Origin: Ascarosepion bandense
Lineage: Eukaryota > Mollusca > Cephalopoda > Sepiida > Sepiidae
Assembly (NCBI GenBank): GCA_037127315.1
Contig: JBBBDQ010000399.1
Coordinates: forward strand, 92,501-156,500
Direction: 5' to 3'
Length of the DNA stretch: 64,000 bases
The position numbers were made by a program, and so were the translations under genes. The stretch's first letter is position 1, and every line of letters begins with the position of its first letter. This document shows positions 21,086 to 32,277 of this stretch, piece by piece. Below the pieces are notes generated by a model that was not told the origin of the DNA, did no database searches, and saw only the letters and a list, made by a program, of their open reading frames with translations.

Positions 21086-21461
21086 GTTAGACATAGATGT
21101 ATCGGTTGGGTAACTGGTTAACTGGACACTAATGAAAACTACGAAATTAGTGACCAGGTTAGACAAATGAAAAACACTGCATCTTAAACAACTAATATGA
21201 AAGGTACTTACGTATCGCTCTTGTCTGGTGAAGATCCCTCAAATATCACTGTTGTACAGCGGCACGCTGGCAATGTCTTCTACAGAATTAATACCTGGGC
21301 AGAGTTTTATGAGAAAATAGAGGCTGCCTGTAGAGTGCGTTCCTCCTCTTCACGCCCTTGATATTTTCTAAGAGAAGGATCGAAGCAAATAAAGATTGGC
21401 ACCGGAGATGTCATAGCAGTTGCCAGAACGTAACATCAGACTGTCTTTAGTCTAACCGTTT
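21086..21461. other. Unassigned DNA
   Basis: No coding or repeat signal recognised. Confidence 0.45.
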
Positions 21462-22014
21462 GATTATTATTGTCATTTTTCATTATAAATCCATTTCTGC
21501 TATGGTCGCGCTACCTACCAAATCTGCAGGAAGACCTAAGGCAGGTCGTGGTGTTATGGCTCTATTTCATGTTTTTCTATCTCCGCTAACATCCCTAGTG
21601 TTACATAGACAAAGTTTTTCTTAGTGTGTGGGCTGTACTCAACAAGACAGTTTTTGTATATCTCTTAACCTGGGGTTTCCAAGGATTCTTTCAATGTGTT
21701 TTTTTGCTCCATTTTTTATCATTCCAAGGGCATCCACTATCACTGGTACGATAATGGTTTTCAATTTCCACATTTTCTTTATTTCAGTTTTCAGGTCTTC
21801 ACATTTTGACAGTTTTTCGAACCCCTTGGTAGCTATGTTACAATCCGCTGGACAAGCCATATCAAGGCGTTCCTTTTGGTTTTTAACAATAATGTCCTGC
21901 CTATTTGCTTCAATTTTTCTGTCTGTATAGATGGTGTTATCCCATAGAATGGTGACATCTTCTATTTTTGTAACCGGGGCTGGGTGATATTTATACCACT
22001 CTTTGTTTACGAAA
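21462..22014 (-). mobile_element. LINE-D copy B: 5'-truncated, bounded by TTA tracts
   Basis: Covers only the endonuclease end of the polyprotein plus the 3' UTR. The minus strand reads 'KEWYKYHPAPVTKIEDVT', 'TDRKIEANRQDIIVKNQKE', 'DMACPADCNIATKGFEKLSK' and 'MWKLKTIIVPVIVDALGMI'. The RPD core residue Pro is changed to Gln, and a deletion removes the residues just before DMA. A (TTA)n tract (22015-22077) lies at its 5' end and 'gattattattg' at its 3' end. Confidence 0.8.

Positions 22015-22077
<63 letters not shown>
22015..22077. repeat. (TTA)n tract at the 5' junction of LINE-D copy B
   Basis: Pure trinucleotide tract joining the truncated LINE-D to the LINE-B copy that follows. Confidence 0.95.
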
Positions 22078-22079
<2 letters not shown>

Positions 22080-22089
22080 AAATTGTCCA

Positions 22090-22775
22090 TCTAGTTCTTC
22101 TTCTTCTATGTGCCTTGTTCTCTTAAGGACGTAGGCGAACATGATCTTCCATCGCTCCCTCTCCCTGGTGGCTCTTAACACCCTTCCTTCTGTTATACCA
22201 CGTAACCCCGTTCTGCAAACAACCCGCTCATGCCAGTCAAGTCCGTTACACGCTGTTTTCCCCTGAATCTTCTAGCCCCTATCTGGCCTGTTAGTCTCAT
22301 GTTTTTCAATCCCCTTTCCTCATTGCATGTCCCAGGAACTTTAGCTGTCTATTTCTGATGCTCAGGATTAATTTCCTTTTCGTTTCCATGTTTTCCGAAA
22401 CCTCATCATTGCTCACAAGGCTCGATCTATGATATTCGGAGTATCCTTCTGTGGAAAGACATTTCAGTTGCTTCAAGTTTTTCCTTAATCTTTGATGAAC
22501 TTGTCCAGCATTCATTGCCATATTGAAGAACTGACATCCAATACCAATCCAGTACTCTCTTCTTTGTTTCTAGCAGAATCTTCCTGTTTCTTAATACTTT
22601 ACTCAACTTCTGGAATGCTCCTGCGCCATCCCTATTCATCCTCGGATCTCGGTGTCGCACTTTCCGTCTTCTGTTAGAGCAATTCCCAGGAATTTAAATT
22701 TTTGTACCTGCTTGATTTCAGTATCCCCACTTGGAATTTTGCGCTACTTTTTCTTGTTGATGACCATGCATTCTT
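22090..22775 (-). mobile_element. LINE-B copy 6: longest minus-strand 3' end
   Basis: The minus strand reads 'VQKFKFLGIALTEDGKCDTE', 'ETKKRVLDWYWMSVLQYGNE', 'CWTSSSKIKEKLEATEMSF', 'METKRKLILSIRNRQLKFLG' and 'HAMRKGD', in frames interrupted by indels (open at 22660-22427 and 22521-22306). It ends with 'gaccaacgcctacgtcctta'-like sequence, then the GAA-type tail (complement of 'gttcttcttcttctatgtgc', 22095-22114). The 5' end meets a SINE-1 3' module piece at 22776-22826. Confidence 0.8.
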
Positions 22776-23045
22776 TCGAGACAAGGTCACGGAATTGTGT
22801 ATCACGTATGACGTTTAACCGACTAAATAAAAAGGAAAGCTACCCACTAATTTGAGAATTTCAAACTTCCGATGTAAAACTAATTTCCCAGTTTGACAAA
22901 ACTGGCTGGTTAGACCCAATACATCGAAAATCAAACTGGTTGCATTCCATTAACGCCAGTCAGTTTTCGAATTCACTAATCACGATGAACAGAGGTGCTA
23001 TCCAGAAGGCCTCGTGCCAAGAAAGTATCTAAACTTATTTACAAA
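22776..23045. other. SINE-1 3' fragment then unassigned DNA
   Basis: 22776-22826 matches the SINE-1 3' module ('gtatcacgtatgacgttta', plus strand). The remainder to 23045 shows no recognised element. Confidence 0.55.
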
Positions 23046-23362
23046 TGCAACTTTGTCTGTGTGTGTATGCGTGTATACACACGCATACACACACATTACC
23101 TATTACCTATAGACTCCGAAACGACAAAACCGATTTTCTTGAAAATTTACACAGTTATACTGTAAGCGTGTGCGAGTGTCCTTAGCTAGGTTTTGTGTCG
23201 AGGTATCTCCGATAAATGTCGAAAATCGATAATCGAAAAAACCGGGTTATAGAAGGAGTGGTCCGATTTTAATCAAATTTGATACACTCATAGACAAACA
23301 CATAAGAAACGATATTCAGAAGTTTCAAGGTTTCAGTTCTTACAATAGTGCAGAAAATCGAT

Positions 23363-23390
<28 letters not shown>
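23046..23390 (+). repeat. Dispersed repeat, possible Helitron-like 5' part
   Basis: Begins with a TG/CA palindrome (23058-23095) and then 'ctccgaaacgacaaaaccga', 'cttgaaaatttacacagtta' and 'gtgtccttagctaggttttg'. I associate this kind of sequence with an abundant mollusc repeat. It ends in (TA)n at 23362-23390. Class assignment is weak. Confidence 0.45.
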
Positions 23391-23394
<4 letters not shown>

Positions 23395-23766
23395 GCAAGA
23401 TGTTTATGTGTGTCTGTTTATCTGTTTGTATGTCTGTATTTCTTCAGCCCTTTCATTTTAGTTTTTGCTTCGGGTTTGGCACTAAGTAGGTATAATTGTA
23501 GTTCTTAGTCTCAGGCATGACACCATTTACTCAGAGGACTTATTTAGCCTTCAAAATACAGTTTACGACGAAAAAATCTTATTTGATATCTATACCAGTA
23601 AATCAAAATTTGACTTACATCCATTCATTTTTCTTTCAGTCTACGGTTTCGCTTTAACTGGAAACAACTATTGCTTTTTAGTCTTTCGTGCCAAGGTCCA
23701 ATGAGTCTGAGTTCCAGGACCATGGATTAGTTTTAAAGCTTTCATTACACCCGAGCAACTGCTAGT
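23391..23766 (+). mobile_element. Helitron-like non-autonomous element (tentative)
   Basis: Starts after an AT tract at 'aaaggcaagatgtttatgtg' and ends 'acccgagcaactgctag' followed by T. Helitrons characteristically end in CTRR and insert between A and T. A related terminus, 'gagcaacgccggctatactg' then CTAGT, is found on the minus strand at 58928. No Rep/helicase frame is present. Confidence 0.45.
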
Positions 23767-24223
23767 GTAATATATTTTCTTGTTTCTGTGTATAATTTCG
23801 ATGAACAATGCAGTGCCGGCGAAATTTAAAAGGAAATAAATATTGATTTAAAAATTCAGGAGGTCGAAAAATGAAGTAAAAGACGAATTTTTGTTTTGAT
23901 AGATATCGTTGTCAAAGTCAGAGAATGTAGACATTTGATTATAGTGAATAAATGCGTAGCGGAAGAATGACGTGTGAGACGAAACTCGACTATATAAAGT
24001 AGAAGTGAGAGAGTCAAGGTAGATTAGATCGGAAGGAGAAGTAATCGGGGGAGAGATGGAAAGGTGATTGGATTGAGAAGAGAAGACAACCCAGCAGCCA
24101 ACTGTCTCTCGTATGAATATGTGCTATCGCTTCGATCATCCCCTATTGTACAAAACGTCAACGAAGAAAAAAGAATAAAAATATAATTGTATATTTTTGT
24201 AATACTGTGTTCGTTGTTCATCG
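23767..24223. other. Unassigned DNA, promoter-like stretch
   Basis: Contains a TATA-like 'gactatataaagtagaag' near 23990 and an 'aataaaaatataattgta' polyadenylation-like site near 24175, about 190 bp apart, ending 'gttcgttgttca'. That is the layout of a solo LTR. Flanking 5-bp duplications are not convincing and no gag/pol is visible. Confidence 0.35.
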
Positions 24224-24700
24224 ATTATGTCAAGATTAGCCAATTTGGTTTCATGCTATGGTTCGTTGAAGTGGTATGCAAGAAGTGAATTGGGTCTCAA
24301 ACTCACACCCAAACTCGATAAGAGCTACATCAGGCTGAAAATAAAATACTGTTTCCATACTGCATCGAGAGCTGCCCAATCATCATTTTCCAGTCAAAAA
24401 CGTCCCCGAGTTCTTGTTCAAAAAGAATTATTTTCTACCTACCAACCTCTCTCTTCGAGGCGAGATGTGGTGAGCCTCACACAACTATACCGCTATTTTC
24501 ATAGAATGTGCTCTGGTGGACTAAATACTTTGGTTCCGCTAGGTCTAAGCGTCACGTCTAGGACTGGTGATGACACTTAGAGGGTAGCAAAAAATACACA
24601 CTCCTACTTTATTCAATTGGCGAGAAGTAAGTTCTACCCAAACAGCTTCTTCCCGTGAAACACTCCACTGTAGCAGAATACGAAACTTTTACCTGTCAAC
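24224..24700 (+). pseudogene. Non-LTR reverse transcriptase C-terminal fragment
   Basis: The open frame at 24227-24580 ends 'STYQPLSSRRDVVSLTQLYR', 'YFHRMCSGGLNTLVP'. Frameshifted 'RVAKNTHSYFIQLARSKFY' and 'PNSFFP' follow. This is the LINE-C-like end motif (RRDVxSLxxLYRYFHGxCSxEL) but of a different subfamily. The upstream part of the frame (to about residue 75) is not recognisable and may be flanking DNA read through. Confidence 0.6.
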
Positions 24701-24739
24701 CTCTCCTGCCCCCATGAGCATGGACCAAGAGAGTCTCCC

Positions 24740-25556
24740 TGAGAGCAATATGCTGCACCTCCTCGACCTTATTCTATCTTCCGATCTCAAGTGGAATCAT
24801 TACATTGAATCAATAGCAAAATCCACTTCTAGGACGGTTGCGTAAATGTGGCGGGCCAGGAAGTATTTTCCGCCTGAATCCATCTTGCACATATACAAAT
24901 CAAACATTCGTCTGTGCATAGAATATTGCTGTCATATATGGCCAGGCGCTTCTGTGTTCTCGACAGGCCCCAAAGGAGAACTTGTAATGTTATTGGTCCT
25001 TGCTTAGCATCTCGACTCCAGCCACATTCTCACAGGCTGGATATGTCTTCCTTCTGTCTATTCTACAAATATTTTCATGGCTTCTGGTTCGACGAACTTA
25101 AGTCACTGGTGCCCTCGCCACAAGAAGTTACTCGAGCAACCAGACTTGCAACAAGGTCTCACCCATCAAGATCAAGTAAATGTAGCCGACAATTCTACTA
25201 CATCAACTTCTTTTCTCGCTCTTCCCGCCTGTGGAACTCCCTTCCATAAATTTGCTTTCCTGACGGCTACAACCTCCAATAATTTAAATGCAATGTCAAT
25301 TCGCATCTTTTATCCACTTGACTCCAGTTCGTTCTACATCATCCCGTATATCATGTTTTTTTTCCTTTCTCTCTACCTTCGCAACTGCCTTTACATCTGT
25401 ATTCCCATCCTTCTTTTGCCCTTTCTCTGACACTCCCACTGTTTGACTGGTTCGTCTTTTTCTTCACTATCATTCTGTCTAACCTTTTACTCTCATATAA
25501 CCCCCTGCGCATCACTAACGTTATGGCCTTGCTTGGAGTGAAATTATTAAAAATAT
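24740..25556 (+). mobile_element. LINE-C copy 5: Jockey-like 3' third
   Basis: Readable through several frameshifts: 'LSSDLKWNHYIESIAKST', 'ARKYFPPESILHIYKSNIR', 'CIEYCCHIWPGAS', 'RRTCNVIGPCLASRLQPHSH', 'LFYKYFHGFWFDELKSLVPS' and 'NFFSRSSRLWNSLP'. The 3' UTR ends 'cctgcgcatcactaacgtta', 'ccttgcttggagtgaaatta'. It covers the RT thumb region and the C-terminal tail. 5' truncated. Confidence 0.8.
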
Positions 25557-25681
25557 TTTCCTGATCACTATCATCTTAACATGTTTAAGTCTAGAGTTGA
25601 CCTTCATCTTTCTCTCGTAACCATATAAATGGTGCGATGTATAATTTCTCATGTAAATTGTGCAACAATACTGACTTCTAA

Positions 25682-25685
<4 letters not shown>

Positions 25686-25718
<33 letters not shown>
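25686..25718. repeat. (AT)n microsatellite
   Basis: Pure AT tract just before the mariner-like remnant. Confidence 0.95.
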
Positions 25719-25720
<2 letters not shown>

Positions 25721-25736
25721 ATTATTGGCTTCAACC

Positions 25737-26440
25737 ACAGACTCCACACGACTTTGGAAATCTCTTACCTCTTACATATCTTCTGGATGGTCTTCTTAAA
25801 TTGATGAATACTGCCATAAACCTCGCCTTCATTTCAACTTTAGTGTTGTTAGTTTTTGACTCAACTGCATCACGCGTATAATAATTAAAAAGGTTGAAGT
25901 CTAGGCAATTATGTGGCCATTTGTAAGGGCTTACATGGCCGCAGAATGTTCTTTGACAGCAATGACTGGGTTCAACTGCTCGTGAAATATTGTGCTGCAG
26001 ATGGACATAAACTCTTCCAGCAATCGCCCTTTTGATCCAGGTTAGCAATACCGCCTCAAGACACTTGATGTAGGCATTCATATTGAGTTTGTGACCCTGT
26101 AAGAAGGTGGGAGCATAACGTTGCAATTACTAGTGATCACTCTGAACAACTTCGTAATCACCATTAGATTCATACATTTCTTTCTGCATTCACTGCACTG
26201 CAGTGCACTTCAGATTGACACCCAAACACTCTGAAATATTCATACTGTAACTCCCGGCGGGAATTCTAAGCATTACAGCAGGCCGTTTCCAAATTTCTGT
26301 ATTGTGTCATGGTGTACTTTCTGTCACAGACGGTGCCCAACTGATCCCACTATACTCTGCATTCGACAAAATAAAAAAAAATAAAATCGCATACACCGTA
26401 TAAAAAACAACATAAAATGGCGAAAATTTACACATCGGAC
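25737..26440 (-). pseudogene. mariner/IS630-like transposase remnant
   Basis: The minus strand from 26126 reads 'MQRYAPTFLQGHKLNMNAYI', 'KCLEAVLLTWIKRAIAGRVY', 'HNCLDFNLFNYYTRDAVES' and 'TNNTKVEMKARFMAVFINL'. The layout matches DDE transposases whose second acid lies in a 'QDSAPSH'-type motif and third in 'SPDLNPLDYY'. Here these read 'LQHNISRAVEPSH' and 'CLDFNLFNYY', so both catalytic acids are lost. Upstream of 26126 only scattered pieces such as 'MTQYRNLETACCNA' remain. Dead copy. Confidence 0.7.
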
Positions 26441-27489
26441 CCTGTAAACTAGCCCTTGACTTAACCCTCTACTAGGGATACTTCCTAAAATGTAGACAAT
26501 GTGTTAAACGTTGGAAAACAAGACTATTGAAAGCCTTTGTAATATCAATACAACTTTATGACCATGAATGCAGGGCAGATGAAGAGAATGCGTGAGTTCA
26601 ACGGACAGGTGTTGAGAATTCAATGTTTAGTGTGGGTTTCAACCTGCATCATGCTAGAATGAACTTTATATACAACCAGGGGTAGAGCTGACCTGGTATA
26701 TCCCATCCCGACCTTCGAATGCACAACTGCACTTGGAATGTACGCTTGGGAAATAACCCTACTACTAATATACATATACCAACACTAGACGAAAATATAT
26801 GCTCCACGTTTCGGACAAGGAGAAAAAGTTCCCACGCACTTACACTAATCGATAATCGTTGAAGAAATCAGTAATTGAATATTGCTGTGTTAATTATGAG
26901 AATTTAAACCCGTGCTTTCCTTAGTCGATAAAATGACGTCTTTACACATGGATGGGAAATGAATAAGTTTTGAGTAAAAGAAAGTTATAATTAGCTAATA
27001 TCAGAAAAAATCATTTGAAATTCTTGCGACAGATAATGATAAAAAACGGCTCGGTGAATTTGACACTCACAAGAGATACTGAAAACGGGTGAGTAATCAG
27101 ACTAACGAGCTCGCGTAAATGTTGGACAGAGTATGGTTCAGAAGGAAGAGACATTAAAGAGACACATATTACGAAACACAAGAATATTTTACCAGCCAGT
27201 AACGGCCTAGCTGTTTAGCTGTCTTGTGGAAATTGACACTCACAGGGCTTGCTGAAAGCAGGAAAAGAAACAGATTGGCATATCCGACGAATATTTGTAA
27301 ATCAGTCGCAGAAAAATTTCTGACTGGAATATTAAGTCGATATACGATATTTAGAATTACTAAAAATAGAACATTATGTAAAGCTATGAACGCCCTCATT
27401 CCAAAGGGAGTCGACACACCTGTGAAGATTTTGAATCAAATTACTCCATAATTAATTATATAGTTGAAGAATGCATATTTTTTAAAACC
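26441..27489. other. Unassigned DNA
   Basis: Short overlapping open frames on both strands around 27170-27450 without recognisable domains. No known repeat of the window is present. Confidence 0.5.
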
Positions 27490-29640
27490 ATTTCACCCTA
27501 AGAAAGTCATTCCATTGCCACGATTGCGCTGGGGGTTGCATAGGGGAAGGTGGTGAGAAAGAGTGGTTAGATATAGGAAATGTCAGAAGGAGTGTGATAG
27601 ATGGGCAAGGATATAGATGGGAAAAGTGTTTGAGAGAATGAATGGGAGTGAGTGTGTTAGTAGGTATCTATTGACCTTACATTTAAACTCCTGTCGGGGA
27701 AGTAAGTATATGAAAGGGAATTCCACAGGAGGGAAGTGCGAGAAAAGAAGCTGTTGGAGTAGAAATTGCGGTTACATTTTATGTCGCACTGAAAAATGGT
27801 GGGACCTAGTTGCCAATCTAGTATCTCGTGCAAATTCCGTTCCCACCGCTCGATTTGTGAGGGTCAAGTTTTGAGATTATGTTAGAAACCTGCGAAGGTG
27901 TAATGTGGACGTTATTCATTTGAGCCTCAGTTCTAGATGGGAATTCGGTTGTAGAAACTCCAGACGAATCCCGTCTCGAATTAGTCGAGAATCTGCAAGC
28001 AAAGCCTTGTACGCTGAGGAGGTGATTCCTTGATTAGCGGGGGTATTGAGGACTTACTCTTGTTAAGCAAGCTTTTACAGAGTCGCGAGTAGTCTTTCGC
28101 GCCGAACTTACAGGATGGTATGCGTTGCTTCATCCTGGCAGCAAACAACATCTTAGCTCCGTTAAGTATCTTTTTGCACTTATTACGAGCTGAGGCGAAA
28201 AGGCACCTCTTTTGGTCCGACGCGTAGCTACGACAGAGTCGGAAGAAATGATTCCGGTGGGCAATGGCGGCCGAACAAGCGGGCGAGAACCAGGGAGACG
28301 AATGAGATTTAAGCTGAAATTTCCTGGCAGGGATGAAAGTAGTAGGATACCTCAGATACACAGTCTTCGACGGGATAACTAAAAACGTTGTTCCAAGGGA
28401 CGTCACACAGGAAGTCTCGGAACGAATCCCAGTCTGCTCTTTCGTAGCAGTAGGATATTTTGCACGTCTGGGTTTCTTTTGTAGGGTGAGAGTGGAATGA
28501 GATGTTGACGGAAACTACGGCAAGGTTAGTGTTTCCGAGAGGGGAGAGCTGTATGGTAGTGCAAGAGTCTGGGATGGAAGTGAAGCAGAGGTCTAGTAGG
28601 TGAGTCCCTTTCGTTAGGGTTATTGGAGAAACGCGTGGGGAAGTCCACCACTTGCGTAATGGATTGGGTGATTGAAAAATTCATTGTGTGGACACCAACA
28701 AGGTCGGTGACAGAATTCTCCAGCCACTTGGTGAGGTGGGTGTTAAAGTCACCAAACACAAATATATGGGCAGATGAATGAGAAGAAATGGTCTTATCAA
28801 TATTGTTAGAGATGCTATCAAGTACCGAACAGTCAGAGGAGGAGGGGGAGCGGTAGAGAAAGAAGAAATACCTAACCGAGCTTAGAAGTGAGAGATGAAA
28901 GCACATGAAAGAATGATCCAGGGATTTAGGAGATGTCACTTTAGCTAGGGATAGGTGTTCGCTGAAATAAAAATCAAGCCCATGCACATGGACATTCAAG
29001 TCCTTCCTGAAGAGGTGGAGGTAATCAGGAACGTAAACTCAGAGGAGGGGATAGAAGGGTCAAGGTTAGTATCACATAGGGCTAAGATATCAGGTGAGTT
29101 ATTTTGAAGGAATGATTCGACGCTGTAAAAGTTAGTGCGGATACCTCGTATGTTTGTGAAAGAGAGGTAGACAGGTTTGGGCGTTTTCTGACTAGCTGGT
29201 TTAGTTTTGCTATTTTGTTTGCTTGTTTTCGTAGTGATCTAGAGTAGAATCAGTCGGTCACTGATTGCAGCATATGGAGGATGGAGACTGGCGCACCCTG
29301 CAACAAAATGTTGCCCACCGGAGGTTCATCTAGGGACGCCCGTCCATGCGCGATACGGTACTACAGGAACCCCGATGTTATTCAACTGTTGAACAGAGCA
29401 GCCTCTCAAGCCTCTATGCAAGAGTTCGGGCTCCTCACTACTAATCGGAAGCAGCAACCAGAAAACTGCCAACCCGGTACCCTCAGAAGGAAGAGACGTT
29501 CTCACCATACTCAATAACGGCAAAGAGCTTCCAGCTGAACTAACACTAAGACCGAAGGAGAAAGGAGATAAACAGAGAACCCCTACTTAAACAAGAAACA
29601 AAGCGATCACCTCTACTCTTGTTCAATGCGACAAAAATAC
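27490..29640 (-). mobile_element. LINE-C copy 6: 5' half joined to 3' end by an internal deletion
   Basis: Minus strand order: a GC-richer 5' leader (about 29640-29250), APE-type endonuclease (29220-28530), linker (28406-27981), the first residues of the RT domain ('ITPSQVSNIISKLDPHKSSG', about 27915-27850), then an abrupt jump near 27840 into the C-terminal 'FARDTRLATRSH' region and the 3' UTR ending at 27490 (complement of 'cattgccacgattgcgctgg'). Essentially the whole reverse transcriptase is missing. Confidence 0.8.
27981..29220 (-). pseudogene. LINE-C APE endonuclease and linker remnant
   Basis: Would nick target DNA for target-primed reverse transcription. The frame reads 'SFTNIRGIRTNFYSVESFLQ', 'NNSPDILALCDTNLDPSIPS', a stop near 29005, then 'GLDFYFSEHLSLAKVTSPKS', 'SAHIFVFGDFNTHLTKWLEN' (the GDFN motif with the catalytic Asp-Asn), 'FSITQSITQVVDFPTRF' and, in 28406-27981, 'HSSPWFSPACSAAIAHRNHF'. 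The metal-binding Glu expected in 'CETNLD' is Asp here. Stops and frameshifts plus the missing RT mean it is dead. Confidence 0.75.
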
Positions 29641-29664
29641 CTCTCATATTAAACATTTTTAAAT

Positions 29665-29925
29665 GTAGAATTTTAAACATTTATGTCGGTTCTTCAATAT
29701 GGCAGTGAATGTTGGACAATATTTTTGAAGATGAAGGAAAACTTGAAGCTGCTGAAATGGGGAAAGCAGCGGGTAACATATTTGAAGGACCTGATCAGTT
29801 GGATGACGGAACGAGGGTTCAACAAGAGAAAGCGAGCTAAGATCCACCAGGGACAGTGAGATATGGAAAGCTATGATCGCCTACGTCCTGAAAGGACATG
29901 GTACGTAAAAGAAGAAGAATTGTGG
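29665..29925 (+). mobile_element. LINE-B copy 7: deleted 3' end
   Basis: 'ttcttcaatatggcagtgaa' and 'tgttggacaatatttttgaa' jump after 'gaaggaaaacttgaagctg' straight to 'gggaaagcagcgggtaacat', skipping the 'LRISW...LTGQIEG' section. The usual 'tgatcgcctacgtcctgaaa' and 'agaagaagaat' end follows. Confidence 0.75.
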
Positions 29926-30164
29926 AAGGTGTATCTGCCGCATGCTGTACAATATTTTATGGCATTATATTTCATGTTGCAACATCGGATACTTGATGGT
30001 TGATGACTGTGACGATGACATTCTTCAGGATCATTTTAATTATATTGACTCATTATCAGAAAATCACACCGACCCGAGTATTTAAATTGAGATTTTTAGT
30101 CAGCCAAAGTATTGAGGATGTCTAATTTGAAGCTGTCCAGTGATCACTTTCCAACCTTGACAGA

Positions 30165-30440
30165 TTTTAAAAGTACTTTCTCGCACTTCCCACCTGTGGA
30201 CTTCCCTTCCGCATACTTGCTTCCCCGACAGCTACAACCTCAAGGAGTTTAAATGTAAGGTCAGTAGACACCTCCTAACACACTAACTCGCACCCATTCT
30301 CTCAAACACTCTTCCTATGTACCTCCTTCTGACATTTCTTATATCCAATCGCTTTCTCACCACCTTCCCCTATGTAACCCCCTGCGCTATAGTGGCAGTG
30401 GAATGTCTTGCTTGGTTTGAAATGATGAAAAAAAATTACA
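30165..30440 (+). mobile_element. LINE-C copy 7: 3' UTR and frame end
   Basis: From 'tttctcgcacttcccacctg' through 'gctacaacctcaaggagttt' to 'ccctgcgctatagtggcagt' and 'gtcttgcttggtttgaaatg'. Heavily truncated at its 5' side. Confidence 0.75.
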
Positions 30441-30765
30441 CACGATTATACGTTATTAATAGTTTACCATCCTACAATCACATTTCCCAGAACGAAAGCT
30501 TCCTTGCATTTTGCTGTTCTATCGCTATTTCCATGGCAAATGTTACGACGATCTACATTCATTCTACCAGTTCAAGCCTTTATACCTAAGATCCTTTTTA
30601 TATTCTCTATGTAGATTTGAACTTTCCTCATTCCATTTGTATTCCTTTGGTAAGAAGAAAAATTTAATTCGGACAGCTTTTTTCCAAGGATTGCCTTATG
30701 AAACAGACTCCCAAAAAGATGCCTCCCAAACACTACAAATTTTAATCACTTTGTTGTTTCACCGA
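30441..30765 (+). pseudogene. Other non-LTR RT C-terminal fragment
   Basis: Reads 'LLFYRYFHGKCYDDLHSFYQ', 'FKPLYLRSFLYSLCRFELSS' and, after a shift, 'KNLIRTAFFQGLPYETDSQK'. The pattern 'FYRYFHGxCxDELxSLxP...RxxFFPRTxxLWNxLP' is the LINE C-terminal motif but diverged from LINE-C. No intact frame. Confidence 0.5.
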
Positions 30766-31680
30766 GGTAGATACGATACACAGAGAAAGTGTTCTGCGGT
30801 ATTATTCAGCATGATATCCAGTGCTAAATGAACATGCACAGAACAGTACAATAGTTACAATGACAAAACAGAACATGCAACACAGAGAAAGGGGTATAGA
30901 TCGCGATAGTTGCCGAAATAATGAGTTCGAATATTACTCGAAAAATACTCGAATATTACGCCTTAAATGCTGTTATTCTTCTTTACTTAAATAGACTATT
31001 TCAGAACATGATTGGGAGGGCTGCAGTGGTGTCAGCTACTCTACAACACACTTCAAGTTTTATTTATTTATAGAATAGTTACGTGTGATGCTGGACATTC
31101 TATAATTGCTCATAATCTATTCTATAATTGCTCATAATCTACAATTTGTACGTCTATAAAACAATCAAATTCAGTAATAATCATTGTGTGGCTACTGTGT
31201 ATTGAGTAAAGACAGAGTTAACCAAATATTGAAACTTCGGGTCTGCTGTCTAATACTCTGTAGCTAGGTAAAAATCTGAGAAAATAATAAACTCTGTCAC
31301 ATATTGGCACTGGAGATAAGCAGAATAGCTCTTCGGCTGCAGGTGCGTTGAGGAAAGAGTAATCAGAACGACCCTACTGCCTTGATAATTTATTTATAGA
31401 TGATCGGAAACCAATTGTGTGGAAAGAATCTTGCATCACTTATCGTTCAAAATGGGAGAGTGACTCATATTCCCGAAATTAGTAGAAGCCGTATTCGCAT
31501 TTCTATTTGTTAAACGTTCATTTCGACCGACGATATATGCGATCTAGTTGGAGCATCAAAAACTAAGTACGATTTTCTCGTTGTTTATTTATTTACTTAC
31601 TTATTTATTTTATTCATTTATTTTTATATATTTTTTTTTATTTTTATCATTTTTTTTTCGGAATATTTCCCTTGATATGT
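30766..31680. other. Unassigned DNA with a 22-bp tandem duplication
   Basis: No gene seen. 'attctataattgctcataa' (22-bp unit) is repeated perfectly twice at 31097-31118 and 31119-31140. T-rich (TTTA)n-like sequence lies at 31580-31660. Confidence 0.6.
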
Positions 31681-32275
31681 TTTTCTTAGATGTCCGAAAT
31701 ACTTTGTTGGAATATTTCCGCTAATTTGTCCTACATAGATGTCCAAAGCTCTTGCTAGAATATTTTTTCATTGATGTATTCTTCTTCTTCTTCTTCTTCT
31801 TCTTCTTCTTCTTCTTCTTCTTCTACATGCCGTGTCCCTTTTAGAATGTCGGTAATCCTGGTCTTCCACATCTTCCTCTCCCTTGTAGCTCTTAACACCC
31901 TTCCTCTTGTTACCCCTTCTGAATCCTGCTTTGCCATTCATTTGTTCATTAAACATATCACGCATTGCTTTCCTATGTCTCTCTTACCTCTGTTTGTTAT
32001 GTGAGTATCAGCTTTCTCCAGCCTTCTTTCCAGGAACTTCAGCTGTCTTTTCCTGATGTTAATATCTAGAATTCTTGTCGGAATATTTTTCCGTTGATGT
32101 ATCTTTTTCTTCTTCTATATGCCGTACCCCTACAGGACGTAGGCAATCATGGTCTTCCACATCTCCCAACCCCTTATAGTTCTTAACACGCTCCCTCTTG
32201 TTATCCCTCCCAAAACCTATTCTGCTTTCCATTTGCTCAAGCCCATCAAATATGACACGCGTTCTGTCCTTCATC
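31681..32275 (-). mobile_element. LINE-B copies 8 and 9 in tandem
   Basis: Two minus-strand LINE-B 3' ends: 31778-32075 with a long GAA tail (complement (TTC)n at 31778-31823), and 32098-32275 with a shorter tail. Both read back from 'tgtgccctttcaggacgtag'-type ends, here 'gccgtgtcccttttagaatg' and 'gccgtacccctacaggacgt'. A ~30-bp block ('ttgatgtat' with 'cggaatatttttccg') precedes each tail, suggesting insertion into or duplication of the same flank. Confidence 0.7.
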
Positions 32276-32277
32276 AG

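Noticed and set aside
29281..29523. Small proteins on both strands
   Set aside because: Lies in the GC-richer 5' leader of LINE-C copy 6.
31755..31965. Glu-rich and Arg-rich frames
   Set aside because: Translations of the (GAA)n tail of LINE-B copy 8.
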